DNA from: Metabacillus halosaccharovorans
GTDB taxonomy: Bacteria > Bacillota > Bacilli > Bacillales > Bacillaceae
Length of the DNA stretch: 64,000 nucleotides
Reading direction: 5' to 3'
NCBI RefSeq assembly: GCF_002019635.1
Contig: NZ_KV917372.1
Coordinates: 930,001 to 994,000 of the forward strand
Shown: one piece after another, positions 47,227-56,727 of the stretch
Position numbering within the stretch: position 1 is the stretch's first letter
Layout: each line of letters starts with the position of its first letter
Notes under the pieces: generated by a model
Told to the model about the DNA's origin: nothing
Databases searched by the model: none
Seen by the model: the letters and a program-made list of their open reading frames with translations, nothing else
Position numbers and translations under genes: made by a program

Positions 47227-48005
47227 TAGTTTTGAATATTTTTATTCATTTGTTTGATTGCAGCTTTTTCAAGCCTTGACACTTGTGCTTGAGATATTCC
47301 GATTTCTTCGGCAACTTCCATTTGAGTTTTACCTTGGAAGAAGCGTTTTCTTAAAATTAACTTTTCCCGACTATTTAGGCGTCTCATGCCTTCTTTTAAA
47401 GCTAATTCCTCAATCCATTGAATATCGCGATTCTTTTCATCACTTAACTGATCCATAACAAAGATTGGATCTCCACCATCATTATAGATTGGTTCAAACA
47501 GTGACACCGGGTCCTGGATAGCATCAAGAGCGAACACAATCTCCTCATGAGGCACATCAAGCTCTTTTGATATTTCCTCTGCAGTAGGTTCCCTAGATGT
47601 TTCACTCATGAGTCGTTCTCTTACCTGAAGTGCCTTATAAGCAATGTCTCGAAGTGAGCGGGATACCCGGATTGGGTTATTGTCTCTTAAGTATCTACGG
47701 ATTTCTCCGATAATCATTGGTACAGCATATGTTGAAAATTTGACATTCTGGCCTAAGTCAAAATTATCGATGGATTTCATTAATCCTATACAGCCAACTT
47801 GAAACAAATCGTCAACAAACTCTCCTCTGTTGTTAAATCGCTGGATTACACTAAGTACCAATCTTAAGTTGCCATTTACCAGCTCTTCTCTTGCTGATAA
47901 GTCTCCGTTTTGCATTTGCTTAAATAGTTCTCTCATTTTCTCATTCTTAAGAACTGGAAGTTTTGAGGTATCTACTCCACAAATTTCGACTTTATTTCTT
48001 GTCAC
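47226..48005 (-). CDS. sigG: Forespore sigma factor SigG
   Basis: Late forespore-specific sigma factor. Region 2: DDLFQVGCIGLMKSIDNF and KFSTYAVPMIIGEIRRYL (-10 recognition); region 4: GKTQMEVAEEIGISQAQVSR (-35 recognition). The start is GTG at 48005 (MTRNKVEICG) with AGGAGGG six bases upstream; a longer frame to 48107 is not supported. 259 residues (260 in B. subtilis). It follows sigE, with its own promoter candidate between. Confidence 0.97.
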   Translation of the reverse strand: MTRNKVEICGVDTSKLPVLKNEKMRELFKQMQNGDLSAREELVNGNLRLVLSVIQRFNNRGEFVDDLFQVGCIGLMKSIDNFDLGQNVKFSTYAVPMIIGEIRRYLRDNNPIRVSRSLRDIAYKALQVRERLMSETSREPTAEEISKELDVPHEEIVFALDAIQDPVSLFEPIYNDGGDPIFVMDQLSDEKNRDIQWIEELALKEGMRRLNSREKLILRKRFFQGKTQMEVAEEIGISQAQVSRLEKAAIKQMNKNIQN

Positions 48006-48042
48006 ATTTTTCCCTCCTAACAGGAGTTGCTGTACAGAGTTA

Positions 48043-48070
48043 AGTATCTCCTCGACAGGAAAAAATATGC
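48043..48070 (-). promoter_or_regulatory. Sigma-F/sigma-G-like promoter candidate for sigG
   Basis: GCATA (48070-48066) then GGAGATACT (48051-48043) with a 14-base spacer, near the sigma-F consensus (GYATA, then GGnnAnAnT, usually 15-16 bases apart). The start would leave a leader of about 30 bases. Forespore transcription of sigG by sigma-F is known in B. subtilis. Confidence 0.45.
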
Positions 48071-48148
48071 ACAAGCTATATAGGTCAATTGAAGTAGATA
48101 TCCTCATCTTTATTGATATATTAGGCTTTGATAAGATAAAAAAATTTT

Positions 48149-48868
48149 TTACACCATTTTATTAAATTCTTTTTGCAATCTTTTAATAATTCTTTTTTCA
48201 AGTCTTGAAATATAGGATTGGGAAATTCCAAGCATATCTGCAACATCCTTTTGGGTTTTCTCTTCTCCACCCTGTAACCCAAATCGGAGCTCCATAATTT
48301 GTTTTTCTCGATCATTTAATTGCTGAAGAGCTTTTAAAAGCAATTTTCGATCTACGTTTGCTTCCAAATCCTTTGTAATAATATCATCTTCTGTTCCTAA
48401 TACATCAGACAATAATAATTCATTTCCATCCCAGTCAATGTTGAGCGGTTCATCAAAAGACACCTCAGAACGAAGTTTGTTGTTTCTCCGTAAATACATT
48501 AAAATTTCATTTTCAATACAGCGGGATGCATATGTAGCAAGTTTAATTTTCTTTTCAGGATTAAATGTATTAACAGCTTTAATTAATCCAATTGTACCTA
48601 TACTAATTAAATCCTCAATATTAATTCCTGTATTCTCAAATTTTCTAGCGATATACACAACAAGTCTAAGATTTCTCTCAATTAAAATTGATCTTGCCGC
48701 CTGGTCACCAGATGGTAGCTTTTGCAATAATACTTCTTCCTCTTCTTTCGAGAGAGGTGGCGGTAATGCTTCACTGCCTCCTATGTAGTATACCTCATCA
48801 GATTTAATACCAAGTTTTATTAATAGCTTATACCATAAGTAAGTAAGGTGTAATTTTAATTTCTTCAT
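48149..48868 (-). CDS. sigE: Mother-cell sigma factor SigE (pro-sigma-E)
   Basis: Early mother-cell sigma factor made as an inactive membrane-associated precursor; SpoIIGA removes the first residues. The pro-sequence is [20 protein letters not shown] with the cleavage region near residues 27-29 (YYIGG). Region 2 has [20 protein letters not shown], region 4 has [19 protein letters not shown]. 239 residues. ATG at 48868 with GGGGGAGG upstream. Confidence 0.97.
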   Translation of the reverse strand: MKKLKLHLTYLWYKLLIKLGIKSDEVYYIGGSEALPPPLSKEEEEVLLQKLPSGDQAARSILIERNLRLVVYIARKFENTGINIEDLISIGTIGLIKAVNTFNPEKKIKLATYASRCIENEILMYLRRNNKLRSEVSFDEPLNIDWDGNELLLSDVLGTEDDIITKDLEANVDRKLLLKALQQLNDREKQIMELRFGLQGGEEKTQKDVADMLGISQSYISRLEKRIIKRLQKEFNKMV

Positions 48869-48939
48869 TTTCCTCCCCCTCAAATCATAATTAATGACCA
48901 GTATTACATAACATTTACTAAATAATTTTCAAAAGAAAT

Positions 48940-48975
48940 ATACTCTGACGTACTAAATGGTTCTTTACAGAGTAT
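48940..48975 (-). repeat. Hairpin between spoIIGA and sigE
   Basis: ATACTCTG (48975-48968) pairs with CAGAGTAT (48947-48940) around a 20-base loop, followed by ATTTCTTTTG on the minus strand. Too weak in G+C to be a sure terminator; may regulate the spoIIGA:sigE ratio. Confidence 0.45.
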
Positions 48976-48991
48976 GATAGAAGTAACATCA

Positions 48992-49921
48992 CTAAGATAC
49001 TTGCTGAATCGATGGTCCCTGAAGCATTTTCGGATGAACAATGCATTCATACGCATCCTCAGAGGATAATGTGGTACGGTTTAAACCAATAATTGTTTTT
49101 TGAACCTTTATGGTTTCATTTTTGGTTTCGATACAAACTTCATCAGGTTTAAAGCCTAAGAGAAATTGATGCTCACTTCCTACTACGCGATAAGGGATAA
49201 TACGAACCCTATGTTCCCAAGCATGACCTTCGTTTTGTTCGCTCATTGCTTTCATTACATCATCCTGGATAGCTTGATGAACTAGAAGCTTTGGAAGAAA
49301 TTCCTGTACTTTTAATGTATCGATAATCATGACAGGACTTCTTGTAATAGGATCAAACAGTTGGTTTCCACTATCAATAAGTCCTTTCAATGAAAACTGA
49401 ATATTATCCACAGTAATCTGTACCTTTACTAACTGGTCATAATGGATTTTTTTAGTTTCAATTCCTTCTATGCTATTTCTAGCAAACAACCATAATACAG
49501 GAAAACCAATTAGAACAAATAACCAGCTAATTGGGTGACCAAAACCAGTCGAATTTGTCATTAAAACCCCTTCTAAATATGTCATTTCCTGCTGTAAAAA
49601 ATAATGTATTCCAATCATTCCACCGCCAACCAAAAAGGTTACAAAATAAAAGGTAAGCAGTCCTTGGAAGAAGAAACGGAATCTTTTAAAACCAAAAGCT
49701 GACAAAACCATTAAAACGGATATACACATTTTTCCTAATGGATGATTTGCAAGAAAAGCTAATGGTGTAAACATCATTATTACAATACTTGATCCAATAA
49801 GAGCTGCCAAAACCATTCGTAATTTATTTATTTTCCTTTTTAACACGATTGCTGTTAGAACAAGTAGAAGTAAATCAAAGGAAAAGTTTAAAAGCCAAAT
49901 TACGTCTAAATAAATAGACAT
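48992..49921 (-). CDS. spoIIGA: Sigma-E processing protease SpoIIGA
   Basis: Membrane aspartic protease that cleaves pro-sigma-E after the SpoIIR signal from the forespore. Five hydrophobic segments fill residues 1-150; the active-site Asp is in LIDSGNQLFDP near residue 183; the soluble domain dimerises. 309 residues, as in B. subtilis. The ATG at 49921 has AAAGGAG six bases away, overlapped by an upstream ORF in another frame. Confidence 0.95.
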   Translation of the reverse strand: MSIYLDVIWLLNFSFDLLLLVLTAIVLKRKINKLRMVLAALIGSSIVIMMFTPLAFLANHPLGKMCISVLMVLSAFGFKRFRFFFQGLLTFYFVTFLVGGGMIGIHYFLQQEMTYLEGVLMTNSTGFGHPISWLFVLIGFPVLWLFARNSIEGIETKKIHYDQLVKVQITVDNIQFSLKGLIDSGNQLFDPITRSPVMIIDTLKVQEFLPKLLVHQAIQDDVMKAMSEQNEGHAWEHRVRIIPYRVVGSEHQFLLGFKPDEVCIETKNETIKVQKTIIGLNRTTLSSEDAYECIVHPKMLQGPSIQQVS

Positions 49922-49946
49922 CTGTTACTCCTTTCCCCCGTGTCAT
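49875..49946 (-). CDS. Possible 23-codon upstream ORF overlapping spoIIGA
   Basis: An ATG at 49946 is preceded by AGGAGGG at a spacing of seven bases, stronger than the site used by spoIIGA. The frame encodes MTRGKGVTDVYLFRRNLAFK and three more residues, then TGA at 49875, overlapping the first 47 bases of spoIIGA in a different frame. If translated, it would affect spoIIGA initiation. No evidence that the peptide itself is functional. Confidence 0.4.
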   Translation of the reverse strand: MTRGKGVTDVYLFRRNLAFKLFL

Positions 49947-50010
49947 ACGAATCCCTCCTATTATCTATCCCATTTTATAGTAGATCAATAGATGAGCACC
50001 TGTTGGAACT

Positions 50011-50043
50011 AGTATAAATCCAATCCAATAGGAAGTCTGTCAT
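50011..50043 (-). promoter_or_regulatory. spoIIG-type promoter with long spacer
   Basis: ATGACA (50043-50038) and TATACT (50016-50011) are separated by 21 bases, echoing the unusual 22-base spacer of the Spo0A-activated B. subtilis spoIIG promoter. Possible 0A boxes lie at 50048-50054 (TGCCGAG, plus strand) and near 50091-50097 (TGTCGAC). Confidence 0.6.
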
Positions 50044-50169
50044 TTACTGCCGAGAAACAGTAAGTATTTTTGATAGATTATCAGAATTTTTGTCGACAGG
50101 TTAGAATCATAGAAAAAGGGGAAGTTTGAGAAAGAATCGTTTACTGTCTTAATCAAAAGAAGGTGAAAA

Positions 50170-50203
50170 CAGAAAAAAAGAGTGCCAAAGGCACTCTTTT
50201 TTA
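50170..50203 (-). terminator. Terminator of ftsZ
   Basis: AAAAGAGTGCC pairs with GGCACTCTTTT around TTT, with T7 on the minus strand; the stem overlaps the ftsZ stop. Confidence 0.9.
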
Positions 50204-51352
50204 TCTGCGTTTGTTTCTATTTCTTAAAAATGTAGGTATATCCAATGCTTCATCTGTTTGTTGTTGAACATTACCTCGACTGATTGATTCTTGAACAGGT
50301 TCCTCACGATGAGCCTCACGTTTTGGAGCTGGTTTAGACACTGTACCACCATTACTACCAAATGAACGAGTACTTTGCGGCTTTAACGGGTTCATTTCTT
50401 GTTCAGTGAATCCAGTCGCAATAACTGTAACAATGATTTCATCTTTAAGGTTTTCATTAATAACGGATCCAAAAATCATGTTAACATCTTGATCTGATGC
50501 TGTAGCGACGATATCGGCAGCTTCCTGAACTTCATATAAACTTAAGTTCATTCCACCAGTAATGTTCATTAGTACACCTTGCGCACCGTCAATTGATTTT
50601 TCTAATAAAGGACTTGAAATAGCTTTTTTAGCGGCCTCAGCAGCACGGTTCTCTCCAGTTGCAACACCAATACCCATTAATGCTGAGCCACGGTTTGACA
50701 TAATCGTTTTCACGTCTGCAAAATCAAGATTTATTAGACCAGGTGTAGCAATTAAATCTGAAATACCTTGAACACCTTGTCGCAATACATTATCCGCTTC
50801 TCTAAACGCCTCAAGCATTGGCGTATTTTTATCGACAATTTCAAGTAGTCGATCGTTAGGAATCACGATTAAAGTATCAACAGATTCCTTCATAGATGTA
50901 ATTCCGCCTGCAGCCTGCATTTGACGTTTACGACCTTCAAATGTGAAAGGTCTAGTTACAACACCCACTGTCAATGCCCCAAGATCTTTTGCTATCTGAG
51001 CGATAACAGGTGCTGCACCTGTACCTGTTCCACCACCCATACCAGCTGTTACGAATACCATATCCGCGCCTCTAAGCGCTTCTTCAATTTGTTCTCTACT
51101 TTCTTCAGCTGCTTTTTTACCAACCTCAGGATTTGCTCCTGCACCTAATCCTCTTGTTAGTTTTGAGCCAATTTGCATCTTTATTTCAGCTTTAGATAAA
51201 TTTAATGCTTGAGCATCTGTATTAACTGCAATAAATTCCACACCTTGAACTCCGTGTTCTATCATTCGATTAACAGCGTTATTACCACCGCCACCAACTC
51301 CGATGACCTTAATGGTAGCTAAGCCGTCAATATTTGTATCAAACTCCAACAT
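50201..51352 (-). CDS. ftsZ: Cell division GTPase FtsZ
   Basis: Tubulin homologue that forms the Z ring. Tubulin signature [13 protein letters not shown] near residue 105, GGNNAVNRM near residue 20. After residue 320 comes a variable linker ([20 protein letters not shown]), then the conserved tail [13 protein letters not shown] that binds FtsA, SepF and ZapA/EzrA. 383 residues. Followed by a strong terminator; there is no bpr gene between ftsZ and spoIIGA. Confidence 0.97.
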   Translation of the reverse strand: MLEFDTNIDGLATIKVIGVGGGGNNAVNRMIEHGVQGVEFIAVNTDAQALNLSKAEIKMQIGSKLTRGLGAGANPEVGKKAAEESREQIEEALRGADMVFVTAGMGGGTGTGAAPVIAQIAKDLGALTVGVVTRPFTFEGRKRQMQAAGGITSMKESVDTLIVIPNDRLLEIVDKNTPMLEAFREADNVLRQGVQGISDLIATPGLINLDFADVKTIMSNRGSALMGIGVATGENRAAEAAKKAISSPLLEKSIDGAQGVLMNITGGMNLSLYEVQEAADIVATASDQDVNMIFGSVINENLKDEIIVTVIATGFTEQEMNPLKPQSTRSFGSNGGTVSKPAPKREAHREEPVQESISRGNVQQQTDEALDIPTFLRNRNKRR

Positions 51353-51396
51353 GCAAAATCCTCCTAATCCATCAAATGACTTCTAATTGATGTTAA

Positions 51397-52683
51397 CTAT
51401 TCAAAGAAGTAGCCAAAAAATTTCTTCACTTTGTTTACTTTTTTATCTTCTTGTTGCTTTTGAGGTTTTACTCTCTGTTGTGGCTGTGGTTCTTTTGAGG
51501 CAGCAACCTCTACTGCATCAACCATAACATTTGATCCTATTTTTCTGCCTTGAATTTTAGCATTTTTATATGCAAATTGGATTAGACCCACTCCCGTCAT
51601 ATATTGAGGCTCTCTAACACCAATATAATCAGGACTTGCGATTCTCACACTATTTTGAAGGACTGCTTGTCCTAGTTCTAAGACACCTGGCATTTTTACA
51701 GTGCCGCCAGTTAATACATATCCTCCCGGTAGTTCTTGAATTCCAAGTCTACTAAGTTCATGTAAAATAAGTTCGTAGATTTCTTCCAATCTTGCTTCAA
51801 TAATGTCCGCAAGCTCTAATTGATTAAATGTTCTTTTTTGATCTGACCCAATTACAGAAGCATCAAATATTTCATCTTCTGATGCATGGTCATAAAAAGC
51901 ATGTCCATACTTCACTTTAAGACGTTCAGCTTCATCAGTTGTTGTACGTAGACCTATTGAAATGTCTTTTGTGATATTTTCACCACCGACTGGAAGCACA
52001 CTAGTTGCAATTAAATGATTTTGATCAAATACTGCAATAGTTGTTGAACCGCCACCAATGTCAACTAATGCAACACCCAGGTTCTTCTCATCTTTGGATA
52101 ATGCAACAGAACCTGCTGCCAATGGCTGTAAACAAATATCTGTTATTTCCAATCCGGCACGTTCTACACATCGTAATAAGTTATGTAAAATCGTTTTAGA
52201 TCCAGTTATGATCGCGCCTTCCATTTCTAAACGTACACCAAGCATACCTCTAGGATCATTTATTTCATCTAGCCCATCCACGATAAACTGCCTTGGAATC
52301 ACATCTATGATTTCCCTTTCTGGTGGTATAGAGACAACCTGAGCAGCCTCAATAACTCTTCTTACATCCTCATTTGATATCTCACGATTTTCACTGGAAA
52401 CAGCAACAACTCCATGACAGTCTTGGAGTTGAACATGGTTTCCTGTTACACCTACCACGACTCGTTTAAGGGAGATTCCAACCATTCTCTCGGCCTGTTC
52501 TACCGCTTTTTTAATAGAATGAACCGTTTCATCAATATCTACTATAGATCCTTTTCTTATTCCTTCTGATTTCACATTACCTACACCAATAATGTTTAAA
52601 GTATCATTTGTCATTTCACCAATAATTACTTTAACACTGGATGTACCGATGTCAAGACTTACAAATAATTCATTGTTGTTCAT
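51397..52683 (-). CDS. ftsA: Actin-like division protein FtsA
   Basis: Membrane tether of the Z ring. Actin-like ATPase motifs SLDIGTSSVKVIIGE, GVALVDIGGGSTT and GGYVLTGGTVKMPG; ends in the amphipathic membrane helix KVNKVKKFFGYFFE. 428 residues (440 in B. subtilis). GGAGGTG before the ATG; ftsZ follows after 44 bases. Confidence 0.96.
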   Translation of the reverse strand: MNNNELFVSLDIGTSSVKVIIGEMTNDTLNIIGVGNVKSEGIRKGSIVDIDETVHSIKKAVEQAERMVGISLKRVVVGVTGNHVQLQDCHGVVAVSSENREISNEDVRRVIEAAQVVSIPPEREIIDVIPRQFIVDGLDEINDPRGMLGVRLEMEGAIITGSKTILHNLLRCVERAGLEITDICLQPLAAGSVALSKDEKNLGVALVDIGGGSTTIAVFDQNHLIATSVLPVGGENITKDISIGLRTTTDEAERLKVKYGHAFYDHASEDEIFDASVIGSDQKRTFNQLELADIIEARLEEIYELILHELSRLGIQELPGGYVLTGGTVKMPGVLELGQAVLQNSVRIASPDYIGVREPQYMTGVGLIQFAYKNAKIQGRKIGSNVMVDAVEVAASKEPQPQQRVKPQKQQEDKKVNKVKKFFGYFFE

Positions 52684-52848
52684 TCTAAGGCACCTCCCTA
52701 TCTATCAATACTTTCTATTCTATTCTTTACAGAACAACATGACAATGAATCTAGGTTTACAGGTTTGTTACAAAATTATTTTTTAAGATAAACTTGATTT
52801 TTGGCTTCACTAGTGTTTATTCGTCAAATACTTAATATTTCCTTTAAT

Positions 52849-53214
52849 TTATTCAACTTTTTTCAGTTTTCCACGAGAAATTGCCCACTTTGAGATTAAT
52901 ATCCTCCTAATTACGGCAATGTTTTGAAAAAGCCTAACACCAAACGCAAACACAGCTACTAAATATAAGTCTACACCAATATGGACGCCGAGAAAAGCTA
53001 AACTTGCAGCCAAAATGATGTTAAAGAAAAAACCGGAAACAAATACCATTTCATCATAAATATCCTGCAAATGCGCTCGGATCCCACCTAATAAAGTATC
53101 AAGAGCTGCTAATATGGCTATTGATAAATAATTAGAATATTCGGGGGGAATTCTTAATTCTGACACTAATCCTAAAAATACTCCTAATATGAGACCAAGA
53201 ATTGGCAGCCACAT
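52849..53214 (-). CDS. sbp: Small basic protein Sbp (DUF1290)
   Basis: Membrane protein with about four helices; conserved SNYLSIAILAALDTLLGGIR and DEMVFVSGFFFNIILAA. Function unknown. ATG at 53214 with AAGGGGGAG upstream, at the end of the preceding gene; 121 residues, equal to B. subtilis. Constantly found between the DUF881 genes and ftsA in Firmicutes, which suggests a division or envelope role. Confidence 0.92.
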   Translation of the reverse strand: MWLPILGLILGVFLGLVSELRIPPEYSNYLSIAILAALDTLLGGIRAHLQDIYDEMVFVSGFFFNIILAASLAFLGVHIGVDLYLVAVFAFGVRLFQNIAVIRRILISKWAISRGKLKKVE

Positions 53215-53215
53215 A

Positions 53216-53944
53216 TTAATCTCCCCCTTCAATTATCTCTTTAGGCTTCATATTCCGAACACGAATCGAATCCTCGTATGCAGGAACGGTCAATTCATCA
53301 ATTGGATCAGAGATTGTTAAACTTAAATTATCAATGGCAAAATCTTCGTCCGTTGTTGAAGCATTCATACGGTTATAAAGCTTGTCCACATCTTCTGAGA
53401 TGACTTTAATTTCTATAGGATAGGAGTGCAAACTAAAATTATCTATTTTTGTTTGTCCATTAATATCTCTTATTACCGTTGAATTTATCAGGCGCCTACC
53501 TTGAATAGAAATCTCTTTTGCACCATAAGAATTTAATTCATTTATCAGACGTTTTAGTAAATCGGGAGAAATATCTTGAATTTCTATCCCTAGAAGCTTT
53601 TCAGAAAACAACTTATCAATTGTTATAGTTATACCTGAACCTGTTACTTCCGTAAGTCCTGCATCTTCCTTTAAAACGGCTAAAGTTTCTTTAAGAGCAT
53701 TTTCAGGATCTGCACTGTCCTTGTTTTCATGAGACTCAATAACTTCATTATATTTCCTTATTTCAGATAACAATTCTAATTGAAGCTGCTGTTCCTTTTT
53801 CAAATCCTCTCTTAATTGCCACATATCGCGTGTATCTCTTTCAATCGGATTTTTTATTGTTTGATATTGAATTCCAAGCATTAACCCAAAAACCATCGTT
53901 AAAATTGTAAAACTAAGCCCTTTTTTTCCATTTGTTCCCTTCAC
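53216..53944 (-). CDS. ylxX: DUF881 protein (YlxX-type)
   Basis: One N-terminal membrane anchor (residues 9-28), a coiled-coil with MWQLREDLKKEQQLQLELLS, then a DUF881 domain outside the cell (GSGITITIDKLF, NELNSYGAKEISIQGRRL). Function unknown. GTG at 53944 with TAGGTGG upstream is the likely start (242 residues); an ATG at 53983 is an alternative. Paralogue of the next gene upstream. Confidence 0.83.
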   Translation of the reverse strand: MKGTNGKKGLSFTILTMVFGLMLGIQYQTIKNPIERDTRDMWQLREDLKKEQQLQLELLSEIRKYNEVIESHENKDSADPENALKETLAVLKEDAGLTEVTGSGITITIDKLFSEKLLGIEIQDISPDLLKRLINELNSYGAKEISIQGRRLINSTVIRDINGQTKIDNFSLHSYPIEIKVISEDVDKLYNRMNASTTDEDFAIDNLSLTISDPIDELTVPAYEDSIRVRNMKPKEIIEGGD

Positions 53945-54094
53945 CCAACCACCTATCAGTCTTAGAAAAACACGACTTGTCATCTGTATGGATGAAGTCG
54001 GTATTTTTCTTATACTTTTATCCTTTATTCAGTTTATACATTTTTAAAGTATAAAATAGACATTTAAGAATCTCTTTACAAGACAGGACACGTA

Positions 54095-54802
54095 TTATGA
54101 AGAACTTTGCTCTTGAAGTAAAGGCTCCATAATAATTTGGTCTTTTTTCTCTAAAGTAACAACAATATTATCATATGCTAGTTGATCGACAATACCTCCA
54201 TTTATATTCAATGCAGGTAATAATACATTCGGATCACCTATAGCTGTAATAACAAAAGGTGCAGGATATTGATTTCCATCAACCGTAACAACAGGGCCAT
54301 TGCAATATATATACGAATGACTTGATAATCTTTGACCGTTTATAGAGATTGCGTCTGCTCCTGAGATGTAAAGCTCATTAATTACATTGAATATATGACT
54401 TTCATGAACAATGTAATTGTTGACATTTTCTCCTTCGGGTACATAAGATGCATCCTCTAAAGTAACCTGTACGCCTTTTCCTTCTACTGCCAAGTCTCCT
54501 ACATACATTCGAAATTTCTCTACATCTTCAACAAGATTATAGTACACCTGCTTCTCATCTTTTAAAGACTCTTCAATATTTTTAACTTCATCTTGTTTTT
54601 TGTTAAGTTCTGCTTGAAGTTCTTGATTTGTTTCTTCTTTTGCTATGAGTTGCGACCTTATCTCGTATTCACGATTCCATTGTTCAGTTGTAATGGAGCC
54701 ATCACGGCTTTTCTCTTTAGTTAGCTGATACGAATATGAAATTAGAAAACCAAGAACAAGAAGAATGAGTGAGAAAATGACATAGCTACCTTTCATTTTC
54801 AT
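54095..54802 (-). CDS. ylxW: DUF881 protein (YlxW-type)
   Basis: Same layout as its neighbour: one N-terminal membrane helix (VIFSLILLVLGFLISYSY), a long coiled-coil (residues 40-90), then DUF881 with GVQVTLEDASYVP and LYISGADAISINGQRL. 235 residues. The start overlaps the divIB end by 17 bases. Function unknown; the gene pair likely arose by duplication. Confidence 0.9.
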   Translation of the reverse strand: MKMKGSYVIFSLILLVLGFLISYSYQLTKEKSRDGSITTEQWNREYEIRSQLIAKEETNQELQAELNKKQDEVKNIEESLKDEKQVYYNLVEDVEKFRMYVGDLAVEGKGVQVTLEDASYVPEGENVNNYIVHESHIFNVINELYISGADAISINGQRLSSHSYIYCNGPVVTVDGNQYPAPFVITAIGDPNVLLPALNINGGIVDQLAYDNIVVTLEKKDQIIMEPLLQEQSSS

Positions 54803-55574
54803 TTATTGTCTCATCCTCCTCCATAGTTGTTAGTGGTGTAAAAGATTCAAAATACGTACCAACTTCAAAATGTATGATTCCTTTACTATCTTCGTCTAAC
54901 TGACTGACTATTTTAGAGTAAGTATTCATTTTCTTTGAAAAAGTTCGAACAGATGCCATTACTTCATATCCATCATTCATATAAAGATGAACTAGCCAAG
55001 GATCTGTTTTATCTGGAGTATGGTGAATTTCAGAAATAGAATTGAAAATACTTGGAGACAATTTCTTTAATTCACTCATCATTTCTTTTATATGCTCTTC
55101 TTTTTTCCAACCGATTAAAACCGGAGCATCTGCTGGAATATTTACAGTTCTTTCCTTAAGAACTTGTCCATTCTCAAGTATCGGCCTATATGCCTCTTGA
55201 TCCTCAAGGTATGCCATACTTTCATATTCATTAACAACCAATACAACTTGATTCGGGAATTTTTTCTCTATCGTGGCTTTTTTAATCTGTAAATGCTCTT
55301 CAATAGATTTTTGAACATTTTTTGTATTAATATTCCAGAAGCCTGATGAGGTTGTTATTTCACTCAAATTGATAATTTCTTTTGCATCAACATGAACATT
55401 TCCTTCTACTTTAATACTGCCTACTTTACTTAATGGAGATTGAAAATAAATAACTAGTAATATTAGCAGAAAGAAAATAGATAAGAATGAAATAAGCCTT
55501 CGGTTCGTTTTCTGTTTTCGCTGGTGCTGTAATTTCGGTATGCGGTCTTCTAACGAAACAACTTTTTTCTCCAA
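54786..55574 (-). CDS. divIB: Cell division protein DivIB (FtsQ)
   Basis: Bitopic divisome protein partnering with DivIC and FtsL. Short basic cytoplasmic N terminus (LQHQRKQKTNRR), one membrane helix near 28-48, POTRA domain (KVGSIKVEGNVHVDAKEI), beta domain, and an acidic tail. 262 residues. The start is TTG with GGGGTG seven bases upstream. A terminator and 209-base gap separate it from murB. Confidence 0.92.
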   Translation of the reverse strand: MEKKVVSLEDRIPKLQHQRKQKTNRRLISFLSIFFLLILLVIYFQSPLSKVGSIKVEGNVHVDAKEIINLSEITTSSGFWNINTKNVQKSIEEHLQIKKATIEKKFPNQVVLVVNEYESMAYLEDQEAYRPILENGQVLKERTVNIPADAPVLIGWKKEEHIKEMMSELKKLSPSIFNSISEIHHTPDKTDPWLVHLYMNDGYEVMASVRTFSKKMNTYSKIVSQLDEDSKGIIHFEVGTYFESFTPLTTMEEDETINENER

Positions 55575-55676
55575 TCCGTTTCACCCCACCCTAGATGAAT
55601 GAGTCTAGGTAGATTTCTTTAAGTAAATAATTCTGACTTTTAAGTTAATGAAATTCTAACAATCTGATCGTATAAA

Positions 55677-55706
55677 ATAAACGGCATTTTAAAAATGCCG
55701 TTTATA
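55677..55706 (-). terminator. Terminator after murB
   Basis: Near-perfect stem ATAAACGGCATTTT with AAAATGCCGTTTAT, ending TTTATTTTATA on the minus strand. Confidence 0.75.
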
Positions 55707-55783
55707 AATCAAAAAAGATCATTTAGCCATTTTTACATTAGTCATTATAACACAATAAAAGGAAATAATGGGGAGTATTGTGT

Positions 55784-56692
55784 CTAATTACGGCCAATTA
55801 TTTCTACTTCTGTTTCCATCCTTATGTCGTATTTTTCGAGGATTGTTTTTTTAACAAATGCAATTAAATCAAGTACATCTTGAGCAGTTGCTCCGCCTGC
55901 ATTTACGATAAAATTACCATGCATTTCAGAGATTTTCGCTCCCCCCAATTGGTATCCTTTCAGCCCTGCAGCTTCAACTAATTGACCTGCATAGTTCGGC
56001 AGAGGATTGCGGAAAATACTACCTGCACATGGATAGTTCCACGGTTGGGTGTCTCTTCTATAATCTTTATTTTTTTGCATGACAGCAACTATGTCTTCTT
56101 TTTCCCCTGTTTTCAATTGTAAAACAGCTTCAATACATATCCCTGGTCGTTTTTCCTGAAGTATCGACGTTCGATATGAAAAATCAAGTTCTTCATTTGA
56201 TAACCATTGTATTGTACCATCATTAAATAAAATGCGTGCTTTTACAACAATATTGGACATGTCTGACCCGTGTGCACCTGCATTCATATATACGGCTCCA
56301 CCAATGGAACCAGGAATTCCACTTGCAAACTCTAATCCGGACAATCCCTTTTTACTAATTATTGTTGCAAGTCTAATAACAGAACAACCTCCACCAACTG
56401 TGAGGATTTCTCCATTTAGATCAAAGTCATCCATTCCGGCTCCAAGTTTTATAACTACTCCTTCAATTCCTTTATCTGCAACAAGCAAATTAGACCCTCT
56501 TCCTATGACCGTCCATTTAACATTTTTATCTTTAATGATTTCTATTGTTTTGCATAAACTATCTGTACTATTTGGTTCTACATATATATCGGCAGGACCA
56601 CCGATTTTTATTGTTGTATGTTTGGCTAATGGTTCATTTTCAAGGACTTTTCCAATATTCGCTTCTGTTAACTCATTAAATAAAGTTTTCAT
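55784..56692 (-). CDS. murB: UDP-N-acetylenolpyruvoylglucosamine reductase
   Basis: Makes UDP-MurNAc with NADPH. FAD-binding [34 protein letters not shown], catalytic Ser in CAGSIFRNP, and C-terminal Glu in [11 protein letters not shown] context. 302 residues (303 in B. subtilis). Type II fold typical of Bacillales. It follows murG by 35 bases. Confidence 0.96.
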   Translation of the reverse strand: MKTLFNELTEANIGKVLENEPLAKHTTIKIGGPADIYVEPNSTDSLCKTIEIIKDKNVKWTVIGRGSNLLVADKGIEGVVIKLGAGMDDFDLNGEILTVGGGCSVIRLATIISKKGLSGLEFASGIPGSIGGAVYMNAGAHGSDMSNIVVKARILFNDGTIQWLSNEELDFSYRTSILQEKRPGICIEAVLQLKTGEKEDIVAVMQKNKDYRRDTQPWNYPCAGSIFRNPLPNYAGQLVEAAGLKGYQLGGAKISEMHGNFIVNAGGATAQDVLDLIAFVKKTILEKYDIRMETEVEIIGRN

Positions 56693-56727
56693 ACTTTACC
56701 TCCTATTCACGTAAATCTTTGCTGTTT

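Noticed and set aside
47226-48107. 34-residue N-terminal extension of SigG
   Set aside because: The in-frame ATG lacks a Shine-Dalgarno, and family alignment plus AGGAGGG favour GTG at 48005.
49922-50200. Remnant of the bpr protease gene between ftsZ and spoIIGA
   Set aside because: The 279 bases hold only a terminator, the spoIIG promoter and the short upstream ORF; no protease-like frame is visible.
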